This document shows positions 1-7,637 of a stretch of 45,372 nucleotides of DNA, in pieces. Position 1 is the first letter of the stretch. The number at the start of each line of letters is the position of its first letter. The position numbers were made by a program, and so were the translations under genes. Location of the stretch: NCBI RefSeq assembly GCF_005889725.1, contig NZ_VCKX01000074.1, positions 1 to 45,372 on the forward strand, read 5' to 3'. This DNA is from Nonomuraea zeae. Its GTDB lineage: Bacteria; Actinomycetota; Actinomycetes; Streptosporangiales; Streptosporangiaceae. The notes under the pieces were generated by a model. That model saw only the letters and a program-made list of their open reading frames with translations. It searched no databases and had not been told where the DNA came from.

Positions 1-20
1 GGATAGGGAGGCTTGGCGGG

Positions 21-872
21 GTGCGGGAAGCTGCCGGGTTCGGTGGGGTGACCGTGTCCAGGGTGGCGGTCGAGCGGCTGGTCGAGCCAGGACACCAGGT
101 GGCGGTCGAGGTGACCGCGTACCCCGGCGGCGGGGAGCGGACCGCGACCCCGCACGGGGTGGTCACGGTGGCCGGCGAGATCGTCTATCTGCCCGGCATC
201 CTGCCCGCCGACCTGACGGCCGGCTTCCGCGAGCAGTACCGTTCCTGCCTGGACGTCGCCGGCGACCTGCTCAAGGTCGCGGGCACCGGCCTGGACGCGC
301 TGGTGCGCACGACCGACTACACCGCCACGGCCACCCGCGCCGAATACCCGCGCTGCGGCCGCCCGCGCAAGGAGCTGCTCGGTGGCGAGGGCGGGGTGTA
401 CCCGGGAGCGGCCGGCATCCTCGTCGACCACCCGGTGGCCGAGGGCGCGATGGTGTGGCTCGACGCGGTCGCCTCCCGGCGCCCGCTGCGGCCGGTCAAC
501 CCCGGCTGGGCACGGTACGACACGCTCACCTACCAGCCGGGGGTGGCGGCCGGGGACACCCTGTTCATGTCGGGTTTCGGGGCACTCGACCCGGTGACGC
601 AGCAGGCCGTCTTCGACGGCGACCTGCTCGCCCAGGCCGAGTTCACCTACGCCTCGATCGTGGCGGTGCTGCGCGAGGCGGGGCTGGCGGGAGACGCGGT
701 GGTACGCCTGGTCGAATACCTCACCCCAGCCGCCATCCCGAAATATCACGAAATAAGCGATCTACGGGACCGGTGCTTCCCCGGCGGGTACGCGCTCACC
801 TCGGTGGTCTGCTCGGCCCTGTTGCGCCCGGAGTTCCTGATCGAGGTCGTGCCCACGGCGGTGTTCCCATGA
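21..872 (+). CDS. RidA/YjgF-like protein, tandem domains, probably 5' truncated
   Basis: Two consecutive RidA/YjgF (Rid) folds are visible, at about residues 40-150 and 165-283. Rid proteins often hydrolyse reactive imine/enamine intermediates. Neither domain keeps the Arg that active RidA deaminases carry in the P-A-R-x motif; the equivalent stretches read YPGAAG and FPGGYA. A catabolic or binding role is therefore more likely than enamine deamination. The first 35 residues look like the tail of yet another Rid domain, and no in-frame stop lies between the window edge and the GTG at 21. The gene therefore probably begins to the left of the window. Its stop overlaps the next ATG by 3 bases, making it the first visible gene of a five-gene operon with MaoC, thiolase and DUF35 genes. 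Confidence 0.8.
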   Translation: MREAAGFGGVTVSRVAVERLVEPGHQVAVEVTAYPGGGERTATPHGVVTVAGEIVYLPGILPADLTAGFREQYRSCLDVAGDLLKVAGTGLDALVRTTDYTATATRAEYPRCGRPRKELLGGEGGVYPGAAGILVDHPVAEGAMVWLDAVASRRPLRPVNPGWARYDTLTYQPGVAAGDTLFMSGFGALDPVTQQAVFDGDLLAQAEFTYASIVAVLREAGLAGDAVVRLVEYLTPAAIPKYHEISDLRDRCFPGGYALTSVVCSALLRPEFLIEVVPTAVFP

Positions 873-1339
873 CGCCCGGCGAGATCGCGGCCCTGGTCGG
901 CCGGGAGGCGGCCTACACCGCGCCGGAGGAGCTGGGCCGGGCGGCCTTCCGCTACTTCGCCCAGGCCGTGGGCGACGACAACCCGCTCTACACCGACGAC
1001 GCCTACGCCCGCGCGCACGGCTACGAGGGCGTCGTCGCCCCGCCCACCCTGATCTGCGAGACCAACCAGTACACCGGGCTGCCCAGGGACGCCGACGGCT
1101 TCGCCGGGCACACCTGGGGCCTGGAGATCCCGGGCGCGCGGCTGGTCCGCGGCGGCAACGCCTACGAGCTCCACCAGCCGGTACGCCCGGACGACGTCAT
1201 CACGGTGACCTGGCGCATCCAGGACGCCGAGGAGAAGGCGGGCAAGCTCTTCGTGATCTCCCGCGCCACCTACACCAACCAGCATGGCGACCTGCTGGCG
1301 GTCAACGAGGAGACGCTGATATGGATCCCGGCACAGTGA
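869..1339 (+). CDS. MaoC-type (FAS1-like) dehydratase subunit, likely non-catalytic
   Basis: 156 residues with a single hot-dog fold of the MaoC/FAS1-like dehydratase N-terminal type. The segment GDDNPLYTDD followed by AxxHGYxGVVAPPT is typical. Active R-hydratases have Asp-x4-His here (as in D-x-N-P-I-H); this protein has Tyr in place of the His, so the site looks inactive. In actinobacterial steroid catabolism a heteromer such as ChsH1/ChsH2 pairs one inactive and one active hot-dog subunit, and the next gene supplies an active-looking partner. The ATG overlaps the stop of the RidA gene, and the 3' end overlaps the next start by 19 bases, so translation is probably coupled. A second substrate-binding half of an enoyl-CoA hydratase is my best call. 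Confidence 0.82.
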   Translation: MTPGEIAALVGREAAYTAPEELGRAAFRYFAQAVGDDNPLYTDDAYARAHGYEGVVAPPTLICETNQYTGLPRDADGFAGHTWGLEIPGARLVRGGNAYELHQPVRPDDVITVTWRIQDAEEKAGKLFVISRATYTNQHGDLLAVNEETLIWIPAQ

Positions 1340-1698
1340 TCCCGCCGCTGGAGCGGCGCATCGAGCTGCCCGACATGATCGCCTACGCCGGAGCCACCTG
1401 GGACTGGCACCGGCTGCACTACGCCCCCGAGGGCCTGGACCGGCCGGTGGTCGACGGGCAGGTCTTCGGCGCGCTGCTCGCCGAACAACTCCAGGACTGG
1501 CTGGGCCCCGGGGCACGAGTCGTCAGGCTGCGCTTCCGGTTCAGGAGCATGGTGTTCGCCGGCGAGACCGTGCGCTGCACGGGGCGGGTGGCGGGCGCCG
1601 AGGACGGACTGATCACCGTCGAGCAGCAGGTCGAGGTGGTCGAGGACGGCAGGGTCGCGGTCGCGCCCGCCGGAGCGACGGTGGCGACCCGGTGGTGA
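1321..1698 (+). CDS. MaoC-type enoyl-CoA hydratase, catalytic-looking subunit
   Basis: 125 residues, one hot-dog fold. The segment ATWDWHRLHYAPE near residue 25 carries the Asp-x4-His pair of active MaoC hydratases, which the preceding protein lacks. The two overlapping genes most likely form one heteromeric enoyl-CoA hydratase, comparable with ChsH1/ChsH2 of steroid side-chain degradation (family knowledge). It would hydrate an enoyl-CoA before cleavage by the thiolase/aldolase encoded next. The start ATG lies inside the previous gene. About 70 bases without an obvious gene separate it from the thiolase. Confidence 0.82.
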   Translation: MDPGTVIPPLERRIELPDMIAYAGATWDWHRLHYAPEGLDRPVVDGQVFGALLAEQLQDWLGPGARVVRLRFRFRSMVFAGETVRCTGRVAGAEDGLITVEQQVEVVEDGRVAVAPAGATVATRW

Positions 1699-1768
1699 CG
1701 CGGCGGCGGCCCGACGCCGATCCGCCGGAGCGATACAGCCGGGGCATCGGGTCGACGGCGGTGATCCG

Positions 1769-2893
1769 TTGACCGTCGCCATCGTGGGCGTGGCCGAGTC
1801 CGACCTCGGAGTGACCGGCAAGTCCATCCTGCACCTGCAGACGCAGGCGATCACCAGGGCGCTCGACGACGCCGGACTCGCGCTCAGCGAGATCGACGGC
1901 CTGGCCACGGCCGGGGCCTCGCGCTTCTCGACCGCCCAGGTCGCCGAATATCTCGGCATCCAGCCCGCCTGGAGCGACTCCACCTTCGCCGGTGGCTCGG
2001 CCTTCGAGATGTACGTGGCGCGCGCCGTCCAGGCCATCGAAGCCGGCCAGTGCACGACCGTCCTGATCTCCTACGGCTCCGACCAGCGCAGCGCCCGGTC
2101 GCGCTCGCTCGGGGGAGTGCTGGAGCCGCACACGCCGCAGACGCAGTTCGAGGCGCCGTACGGCCCGCTCTACCCGGTGTCGTACTACGCGATGGTCGCC
2201 CAGCGGTACCTGCACGAGCGCGGGGCGCGACGCGAGGACCTGGCCGAGGTCGCGGTGGCCGCCCGCGAATGGGCGCTGCTGAACCCGAAGGCGTTCCGCC
2301 ACCGGGCGGGACCGCTCACCGTCGAGCAGGTTCTCGCCCAGCCGATGATCTCCAGCCCGCTGACCGCCGCCGACTGCTGCCTGGTCACCGACGGCGGCGC
2401 CGCCGTCGTGCTGACCAGCCTGGAACGCGCCCGGGACCTGCGCCGGGATCCCGTCGTCGTGCTGGGGTACGGGGAGTCCACCACCCACGACGGCATGGCG
2501 GCCCCCGGCGACCTGCTGCGGACCGGGACGATCGACTCGGGACTGCGTGCCTTCGCGCGGGCGGGGCTGGGGCCGCAGGACGTCCACGTCGCCCAGCTCT
2601 ACGACTCCTTCACGATCACCGTCCTGCTCACCCTGGAAGGGCTCGGTTTCTGCGGTCCTGGAGAGGCGGGCGACTTCGTACGCGCTCGAGAGCTGCCCTT
2701 CAACACCACGGGCGGGGGGCTTTCGTACTGCCATCCCGGCATGTACGGGCTGCTCCTGCTCGTCGAGGCGGTGCGTCAGGTGCGCGGGGAGTGCGGCCCG
2801 CGCCAGGTGCCCGGCGCCGAGATCGCGCTCGCGCACGGCGTCGGCGGCATCTTCTCCACCCACGCGACCGTGCTGCTGGGAGCCGCCCGATGA
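1769..2893 (+). CDS. SCP-x/Ltp2-type thiolase superfamily protein (probable aldolase)
   Basis: 374 residues of the non-classical thiolase family (SCP-x, lipid-transfer-protein Ltp2). The N-terminus begins VAIVGVAESDLG, and the last 30 residues carry HGVGG. The nucleophilic Cys of true thiolases is absent; the equivalent segment is FAGGSAFEM. In Ltp2, loss of this Cys goes with retro-aldol cleavage of a beta-hydroxyacyl-CoA made by ChsH1/ChsH2, with a DUF35 domain as obligate partner. Here two MaoC genes precede and a DUF35 gene follows, the same functional set. The start is the TTG at 1769; no better ATG or GTG is in frame at the family N-terminus. It overlaps the DUF35 gene by 4 bases (ATGA). 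Confidence 0.85.
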   Translation: MTVAIVGVAESDLGVTGKSILHLQTQAITRALDDAGLALSEIDGLATAGASRFSTAQVAEYLGIQPAWSDSTFAGGSAFEMYVARAVQAIEAGQCTTVLISYGSDQRSARSRSLGGVLEPHTPQTQFEAPYGPLYPVSYYAMVAQRYLHERGARREDLAEVAVAAREWALLNPKAFRHRAGPLTVEQVLAQPMISSPLTAADCCLVTDGGAAVVLTSLERARDLRRDPVVVLGYGESTTHDGMAAPGDLLRTGTIDSGLRAFARAGLGPQDVHVAQLYDSFTITVLLTLEGLGFCGPGEAGDFVRARELPFNTTGGGLSYCHPGMYGLLLLVEAVRQVRGECGPRQVPGAEIALAHGVGGIFSTHATVLLGAAR

Positions 2894-3345
2894 GCGACGC
2901 TGTTCGGAGCAGCCCGACGAGTGGTGCCGCCGGGAGCGGCCCGGCGAGTGGTGCCGCCGGGAGCGGCCCGGCGGGCGACGAGATCACCGCGCCCTGGTGG
3001 GAGGCCACCCGTGAAGGGCGGTTGCTGCTGCAATGCTGCCTGGCCTGCGGGCACACGCAGCACTACCCGCGCGCGCTCTGCACCGGTTGCGGCGGCACCG
3101 ACCTGGGCTGGCGGGAGTCGGCCGGGCGCGGGAGCGTCGACTCCTACACCGTCGTGCACCGGTCGCCGTCTCCTGAGCACCCGGCCCCTTATGTGGTGGC
3201 CAGGGTCCGGCTCGACGAGGGCCCGGTCCTGCTCACCAACCTGATCGGTGCCACCGACTGGCGCTGCGACCAGCGCGTCCGGCTGGCCTGGCGCGAGCTG
3301 GACGACGGCCGCCGCCTGCCGGTCTTCGTCAGCGACCCGCCCTAG
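2890..3345 (+). CDS. DUF35 OB-fold/zinc-ribbon protein, partner of the thiolase
   Basis: 151 residues. A rubredoxin-like zinc ribbon with C-x2-C (CLACG) and C-x2-C (CTGCG) is followed by an OB fold (VDSYTVVHR, PYVVARVRLDEGP). DUF35 proteins bind SCP-x thiolases and acyl-CoA substrate. The first 30 residues are a Gly/Ala/Ser/Pro linker made by an in-frame 27-bp duplication; real homologues usually start nearer the EITAPWW segment. The ATG overlaps the thiolase stop (ATGA). Last gene of the plus-strand operon; it converges on the MmgE/PrpD gene across a 36-base gap. Confidence 0.82.
   Translation: MSDAVRSSPTSGAAGSGPASGAAGSGPAGDEITAPWWEATREGRLLLQCCLACGHTQHYPRALCTGCGGTDLGWRESAGRGSVDSYTVVHRSPSPEHPAPYVVARVRLDEGPVLLTNLIGATDWRCDQRVRLAWRELDDGRRLPVFVSDPP
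2918..2971 (+). repeat. 27-bp in-frame tandem duplication in the DUF35 gene
   Basis: Two perfect copies of a 27-bp unit lie head to tail (2918-2944 and 2945-2971). They encode two copies of a nine-residue Ser/Gly/Ala/Pro stretch in the N-terminal linker. It looks like a recent slippage product. Confidence 0.9.
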
Positions 3346-3381
3346 CCGCCGCCGACCCGTACCGGTCGTCGGGGACGCGGA

Positions 3382-4791
3382 TCAGCCGTCGCCGGCGGCC
3401 ACAGTCCGCCGCAGCAGGTCGGTCACCGTGCGTGCCGTGCCCAGCTTCCTCGCGGCCTCGGCCAGCTCCCCGACCTGGCCCTGCGGCAACGCCTGCCCCG
3501 CGTTGGAGCGGAACTTGGTCTCCAGCTCATCGGCCGACAGCGGATGCTCGGGCCCGCCGCGCGAGGAGTCGACCCGATGCTCCAGCGCCGAGCCGTCGAG
3601 CAGCCGCACCCGCAGGACCGCCGCGAACGCCCGGGGGAAGATCTCCGAGGCCCGTTCGTCGGCCACGCACCGCACCCGGGACGCCAGCTCCAGCCGCGCC
3701 GGGTCCAGCTCGGCGAAGTCCTCCAGCGCCAGCCCGAGTCCCCCGCCCCCCAGCAGCGCGGCGGCGACGGTGTAGGGCCCGGAGAACTTCGCGTGGTACG
3801 GCGTACGCGGCCGGGCCTTCTCCTCGGGCGGCTCGGCGATCGTGCGCAGCACCGGCTCGGGGACGCCCAGCTCGACCGACGCGATGCGCGCCGGATCGAG
3901 CCCGCCGCGCCGCAGCGCCAGCGCGCAGTCGATGGCCGGATGCGTGAAATGGTTCGTCGGGTACGGCTTGTAGACCGTACGCAGCAGCTCCCACCGCTCA
4001 CCGAGCCCGGACAGCAGCGCCTCTTCGTCGTAGCGCCCCCCGAGCCACGCCTGGAAGAAGCCGAACCGCCCCTCCAGCACGGTCGGCGGCCCGGTCACCC
4101 CCTCCATCGCCAGCACGGCCGCCGACACGCCCGCGTGCGCCGCCCAGCCGCAGTGCACCCGCTTGACCGTGCCGCCCGTGCGGTTGGCCTCGAGCAGGCC
4201 GGACCCCATCGAGGCCGCCACGCCCATCGCGTGCGCGATGCCCTCGGCCGGCAGGCCGAACAGCAGGCCGGCCGCCACCGCCGCGCCCAGCGTGCCGCAG
4301 ATCGAGGTCGCGTGCTGGCCCTGCTCGAAGAAGAGCGAGTTACGCGCCTGCGGCAGGTAGGACGCCATGCCGAGCCGGCCGCACACCTCGACGCCCGCCG
4401 CGACCGCCGCGATCAGCTCTGCTCCGCCCGCCCCCGCGCTCTGCGCCGCCGCCAGGGCCGCGGGCACCACGGCGGCGCTGGGGTGCAGGACGGACGGCAG
4501 ATGGGTGTCGTCGAAGTCGAGCGCGTGCGCCAGGGTGCCGTTGACCAGCGCCGCCGAGGGCGCGGGCAGCAGGTCGCCGCTGCCGATCGCGGTGGCCTCC
4601 CCGTTCCCCGCCCAGCGGCGTACGGCACGCAGGACGGCGGGTGCGGCGTCGCCCTGCCGGTCGGCGTAGGCGGCCAGGCAGTTGCCGAGCACGTCGAGCA
4701 CCCTGCCTGGCACGTCGTCCCGCACCTCGGCGGGCAGGTCACCGTCCCGGCAGGCCGCCGCGAACTCGGCCAGACGCCGCACATGAGTCAC
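3382..4791 (-). CDS. MmgE/PrpD family protein
   Basis: 469 residues covering the whole MmgE/PrpD fold. Members include 2-methylcitrate dehydratase, cis-aconitate decarboxylase and iminodisuccinate epimerase. Typical landmarks are LVNGTLAHALDFDDTH (about residue 90), GQHATSICGTLGAA, GGTVKRVHCGWAAHAG and YKPYPTNHF. I chose the GTG at 4791 because a GGAGG lies 8 bases upstream. An ATG at 4806 would add five residues but has no ribosome site. Last gene of the 13-gene minus-strand operon, 27 bases after the bicupin gene. Substrate unknown; a small unsaturated di- or tricarboxylate would suit the maleate-isomerase-type gene at 9251. Confidence 0.88.
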   Translation of the reverse strand: MTHVRRLAEFAAACRDGDLPAEVRDDVPGRVLDVLGNCLAAYADRQGDAAPAVLRAVRRWAGNGEATAIGSGDLLPAPSAALVNGTLAHALDFDDTHLPSVLHPSAAVVPAALAAAQSAGAGGAELIAAVAAGVEVCGRLGMASYLPQARNSLFFEQGQHATSICGTLGAAVAAGLLFGLPAEGIAHAMGVAASMGSGLLEANRTGGTVKRVHCGWAAHAGVSAAVLAMEGVTGPPTVLEGRFGFFQAWLGGRYDEEALLSGLGERWELLRTVYKPYPTNHFTHPAIDCALALRRGGLDPARIASVELGVPEPVLRTIAEPPEEKARPRTPYHAKFSGPYTVAAALLGGGGLGLALEDFAELDPARLELASRVRCVADERASEIFPRAFAAVLRVRLLDGSALEHRVDSSRGGPEHPLSADELETKFRSNAGQALPQGQVGELAEAARKLGTARTVTDLLRRTVAAGDG

Positions 4792-4818
4792 CGGATCATC
4801 CTCCATCGAAAACGCCGC

Positions 4819-6084
4819 TCACAAGCCGTCGCCGTCCCAGCGGCCGCGGGACCGGCTGCGGACGGGAAGACTGGAGACGATGGGAGCGGGCACGGGGTCG
4901 CCCGGCTTCCACGCACGGCCTTGCCCCCAATTGTGCGACTCGCGCTCGTGCGCGTGCTCCAGCTTCGCCGGGTCCGCGCCCCATTCCAGCGCGGGATGCC
5001 GGTCGCCGTGATCATGGTGGCCGCCGTGGTCGTCGTGGTCGTCGCCGTGGTCGTGGTCGCCGTGGTCATGATGGTGGTCGCCGTGGCCGCCCTGGAGGCG
5101 GGCGGCGTCCATGGCCTTGGCGATGGCCAGCAGGCTCTTGTCAGGCCCGTGGCCGGGCGGGAACCATTCGGAATCGACCGCCCCCTGCTGCCGGGCATAG
5201 TCCAGCGAGGCCCCGAGCAGCTCCCGATCGCGCTCGCTCCGCCTGGTGGAGCCCCTGCCGAGGTCGTGGGCCGACTGCGACCAGCGCATGCGCCCGTCGC
5301 CGGGGCCCCAGTTGATGGCCTCGCCGCCCCAGCGCATCCACTCGTTCTCGGTGTACCAGTTGTACAGCTCGCCGTCGGAGCGCAGCAGCCAGGTGGCGCC
5401 GCCCTCCAAGGAGGTGAAGTGGCCGTGCTTGACCCGGGCGGGCCGGAAGAAATAGGTGCCCAGGTCGAGCGTGCCGAAGTTGTACTCCATCAGCCCCTGC
5501 ACCGTGTACGCCTCCTCGTAGCACGGATGGTGGGCCAGCCGGTGGTCGGCCCAGCCCTCCTGCGCGTGCACGAGCCGGGTGTAGAAGCAGGTGACCGGAT
5601 CGACGTGCAGATATTTGATGAACATGCCCGGCATCGGCCCGGGGTTGGGCACGGCGTCCCAGTTCATGGCCGCGGAGTCCAGCACGATGACGTCCTCGCG
5701 GGCCCCCTCCCACCGGGGCGCGTTCAGGCTCTCCACGGGGTCGAAGCCGGCGTCGCCGTACTCCCGGTAGTGCAGGGTCCTGGTGCCCTCCGCGAAGGTG
5801 ACCGCGTCGGCCGGGACGCCCTTGGGCAGGTAGAGGTAACCGCCCGCGCCGATGCGGCGGCCTCCGTACGTCATGGAGCCTTCGAGCACGTAGAACTCGG
5901 TGGTGGCGTGATGGATGCCGGGGCCGCGCCCCCAGTCGGTGTGGAAGTCGACGCGCAGCGAGCAGGAGCCGTCCTCCTCGTCGGCCGACAGCCGCCGCTC
6001 GCTGGCCCGGCCCTCGCCGCCGACGAGCTCGGCCGCGTGCCAGATGTAGTCGTCCTCGTGGATCACTTCAACATGGGGGCGCAT
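4819..6084 (-). CDS. Bicupin-like protein with His/Asp-rich metal-binding segment
   Basis: 421 residues. Two cupin-like beta barrels appear at about residues 40-125 (HHATTEFYVLEGSMTYGG, then YLYLPKGVPAD) and 170-245 (HHPCYEEAYTVQGLMEYN). This matches the double-cupin layout of ChrR/DUF4437-type proteins; I cannot name a precise subfamily. Residues 332-363 hold 13 His and 10 Asp, a likely zinc, nickel or iron store or delivery arm. A few His-containing residues and a basic tail follow. The ATG has a GGAGA six bases upstream and overlaps the CoA ligase gene by 17 bases. Cupins in such operons may be dioxygenases, isomerases or lyases; the reaction here is unknown. Confidence 0.72.
   Translation of the reverse strand: MRPHVEVIHEDDYIWHAAELVGGEGRASERRLSADEEDGSCSLRVDFHTDWGRGPGIHHATTEFYVLEGSMTYGGRRIGAGGYLYLPKGVPADAVTFAEGTRTLHYREYGDAGFDPVESLNAPRWEGAREDVIVLDSAAMNWDAVPNPGPMPGMFIKYLHVDPVTCFYTRLVHAQEGWADHRLAHHPCYEEAYTVQGLMEYNFGTLDLGTYFFRPARVKHGHFTSLEGGATWLLRSDGELYNWYTENEWMRWGGEAINWGPGDGRMRWSQSAHDLGRGSTRRSERDRELLGASLDYARQQGAVDSEWFPPGHGPDKSLLAIAKAMDAARLQGGHGDHHHDHGDHDHGDDHDDHGGHHDHGDRHPALEWGADPAKLEHAHERESHNWGQGRAWKPGDPVPAPIVSSLPVRSRSRGRWDGDGL
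4996..5091 (-). repeat. His/Asp-rich low-complexity coding segment
   Basis: On the minus strand this stretch is a run of GGC, CAC/CAT and GAC codons giving GHxD-type residues (13 His and 10 Asp in 32). It sits at the C-terminal side of the second cupin domain and stands out against the rest of the operon. Confidence 0.85.
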
Positions 6085-7582
6085 GGCTCTCCTTCAACGC
6101 GCGCTTGAGAATCTTGCCCGCCGCGTTCCTCGGCAACGCGGCGACCACCTCGACCGTTCGCGGGACCTTGGGCCCGCTCAGGCGGGTACGGCAGTGCGCG
6201 ACCAGGGCCGCGACGTCGACGTCCGCGCCGGGTAACGGCACCACGAAGGCGGTCACCCGCTCTCCCCAGCGCTCGTCCGGCAGGCCGACCACGGCCGCCT
6301 CGGCCACGCCGGCGAACGTGGACAGGACCTCCTCGACCTCGCGCGGCGCGATGTTCACGCCCCCAGAAATGATCATGTCCTTCTTGCGGTCCACGATGTA
6401 GATGAAGCCCTCGTCGTCGCGCTCGACGATGTCGCCGCTGGTCAGGAAGCCGTCAGGGGTGGTGCACCCGGCCGTGGCCACGGGGTCGCCGAGGTAGCCG
6501 TTCATCAGGTACGGCGAGCGGCTGAACAGCTCGCCGCGCGAAGCCGGGTTGCCGTCGTCGTCGACGATCCTGGCCTCGGTCATGAACCACGGGCGGCCGA
6601 CGGAGCCGAGCTTGCGTCGCGCGTCCGCGGGGCGGCATACGCTCACGATGCCCGCCTCGGTCGATCCGTACAGCTCGTGCACGCCGACGCCGGGGAAGGC
6701 GTCCAGCACCCACTCCTTGAGCGTCCCCGGCAGGGCCGCGGCGTTGAAGTACAGGGTGTCGAGCGACGACAGGTCGTGCGCGCGCAGGGCGGCGGGGCCG
6801 AGCGCGCGCAGCATGTGGGCGTGCGTCGGGACGAGGAAGACCGACTGCGCCCGCTCCTTCGCGATCATCGCCAGCAGCCGCTCCGGATCCCACTGCCTGA
6901 GCATCGCGACGGTGCCGCCCGTGCACAGCGGCGCGTAGCCGAAGGCGAACCCCGCGCCGTGGTACATCGGGGCCACCGCGATCGTGCGCCGCCCGGGGCC
7001 GAGCCCCCACTCCAGCGCGGAGGCGTAGAAGGTGAGGCAGCGGGAGCGGTGGCTGATCAGCACGCCCTTGGGCCGGCCGGTGGTGCCCGAGGTGTAGGCG
7101 ACGCAGAACGGGTCGAGGTCGCCGGCCTTCACGCGGGGATCGGCGGCCTCCGCCATGGCCAGCGCCGCCTCGTAGGAGGGGCCGAGCCCGTGACCGCCCA
7201 GGCACAGCACCGTGGGCGGCAGCGTCGTGCCCTCCACCGCAGCGGCGTGCGCCTGGTCGGCGACGAGGGCGCCCGCGGCGGAATGATCGAGGATGTACGC
7301 GCTCTCGGCCGGGGTCAGCCGCGGATTGAGCGGGACCATGATCAGGCCCGCCTTGGCGATGCCGGCCGCGACCTCCGGATATTCGAGCCGGTTGCCCAGC
7401 AGGACCGCCACCCGCTCACCGGGACGGAGCCCGGCGGCGAGCAGGACGTTCGCCAGGCGGCTCGAACGGTCGTCGAGCCCCCCGTAAGTCAGCCGCCGGT
7501 CGCCGTCGGCCACCGCGATCGTGCCGGGAGCGGCGGCCGCGATCTCCCGGATCCCGCCCGCGATCGACAGCCGGACCGTCAT
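6068..7582 (-). CDS. AMP-dependent acyl-CoA synthetase/ligase
   Basis: 504 residues, full length for the ANL superfamily. The P-loop YTSGTTGRPKGV lies near residue 160, with YGSTEAG, the hinge region VDRKKDMIISGG, and the C-terminal lysine in RNAAGKILKR. It should activate a carboxylate (short-chain, aromatic or branched; not resolvable here) as an acyl-CoA, feeding the MaoC/thiolase set on the other strand. The ATG at 7582 has only a weak G-rich ribosome site; 55 bases separate it from the hydrolase gene upstream. It overlaps the bicupin gene by 17 bases. Confidence 0.92.
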   Translation of the reverse strand: MTVRLSIAGGIREIAAAAPGTIAVADGDRRLTYGGLDDRSSRLANVLLAAGLRPGERVAVLLGNRLEYPEVAAGIAKAGLIMVPLNPRLTPAESAYILDHSAAGALVADQAHAAAVEGTTLPPTVLCLGGHGLGPSYEAALAMAEAADPRVKAGDLDPFCVAYTSGTTGRPKGVLISHRSRCLTFYASALEWGLGPGRRTIAVAPMYHGAGFAFGYAPLCTGGTVAMLRQWDPERLLAMIAKERAQSVFLVPTHAHMLRALGPAALRAHDLSSLDTLYFNAAALPGTLKEWVLDAFPGVGVHELYGSTEAGIVSVCRPADARRKLGSVGRPWFMTEARIVDDDGNPASRGELFSRSPYLMNGYLGDPVATAGCTTPDGFLTSGDIVERDDEGFIYIVDRKKDMIISGGVNIAPREVEEVLSTFAGVAEAAVVGLPDERWGERVTAFVVPLPGADVDVAALVAHCRTRLSGPKVPRTVEVVAALPRNAAGKILKRALKESHAPPC

Positions 7583-7637
7583 GCGGCCCCCACCCCCTCC
7601 GGCGGGAAGCCGCCCGCCCGGCCGAGTGGCGGCACGC

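Noticed and set aside
3346..3381. Bidirectional terminator between the two converging operons
   Set aside because: There are short GC-rich complementary stretches, but the stem is imperfect and there is no T-run.
3544..6108. Very long open frame on the plus strand across the MmgE/PrpD and bicupin genes
   Set aside because: It is antisense to two well-matched protein families, is Arg/Gly/Pro-rich and has no domain; a typical high-GC shadow.
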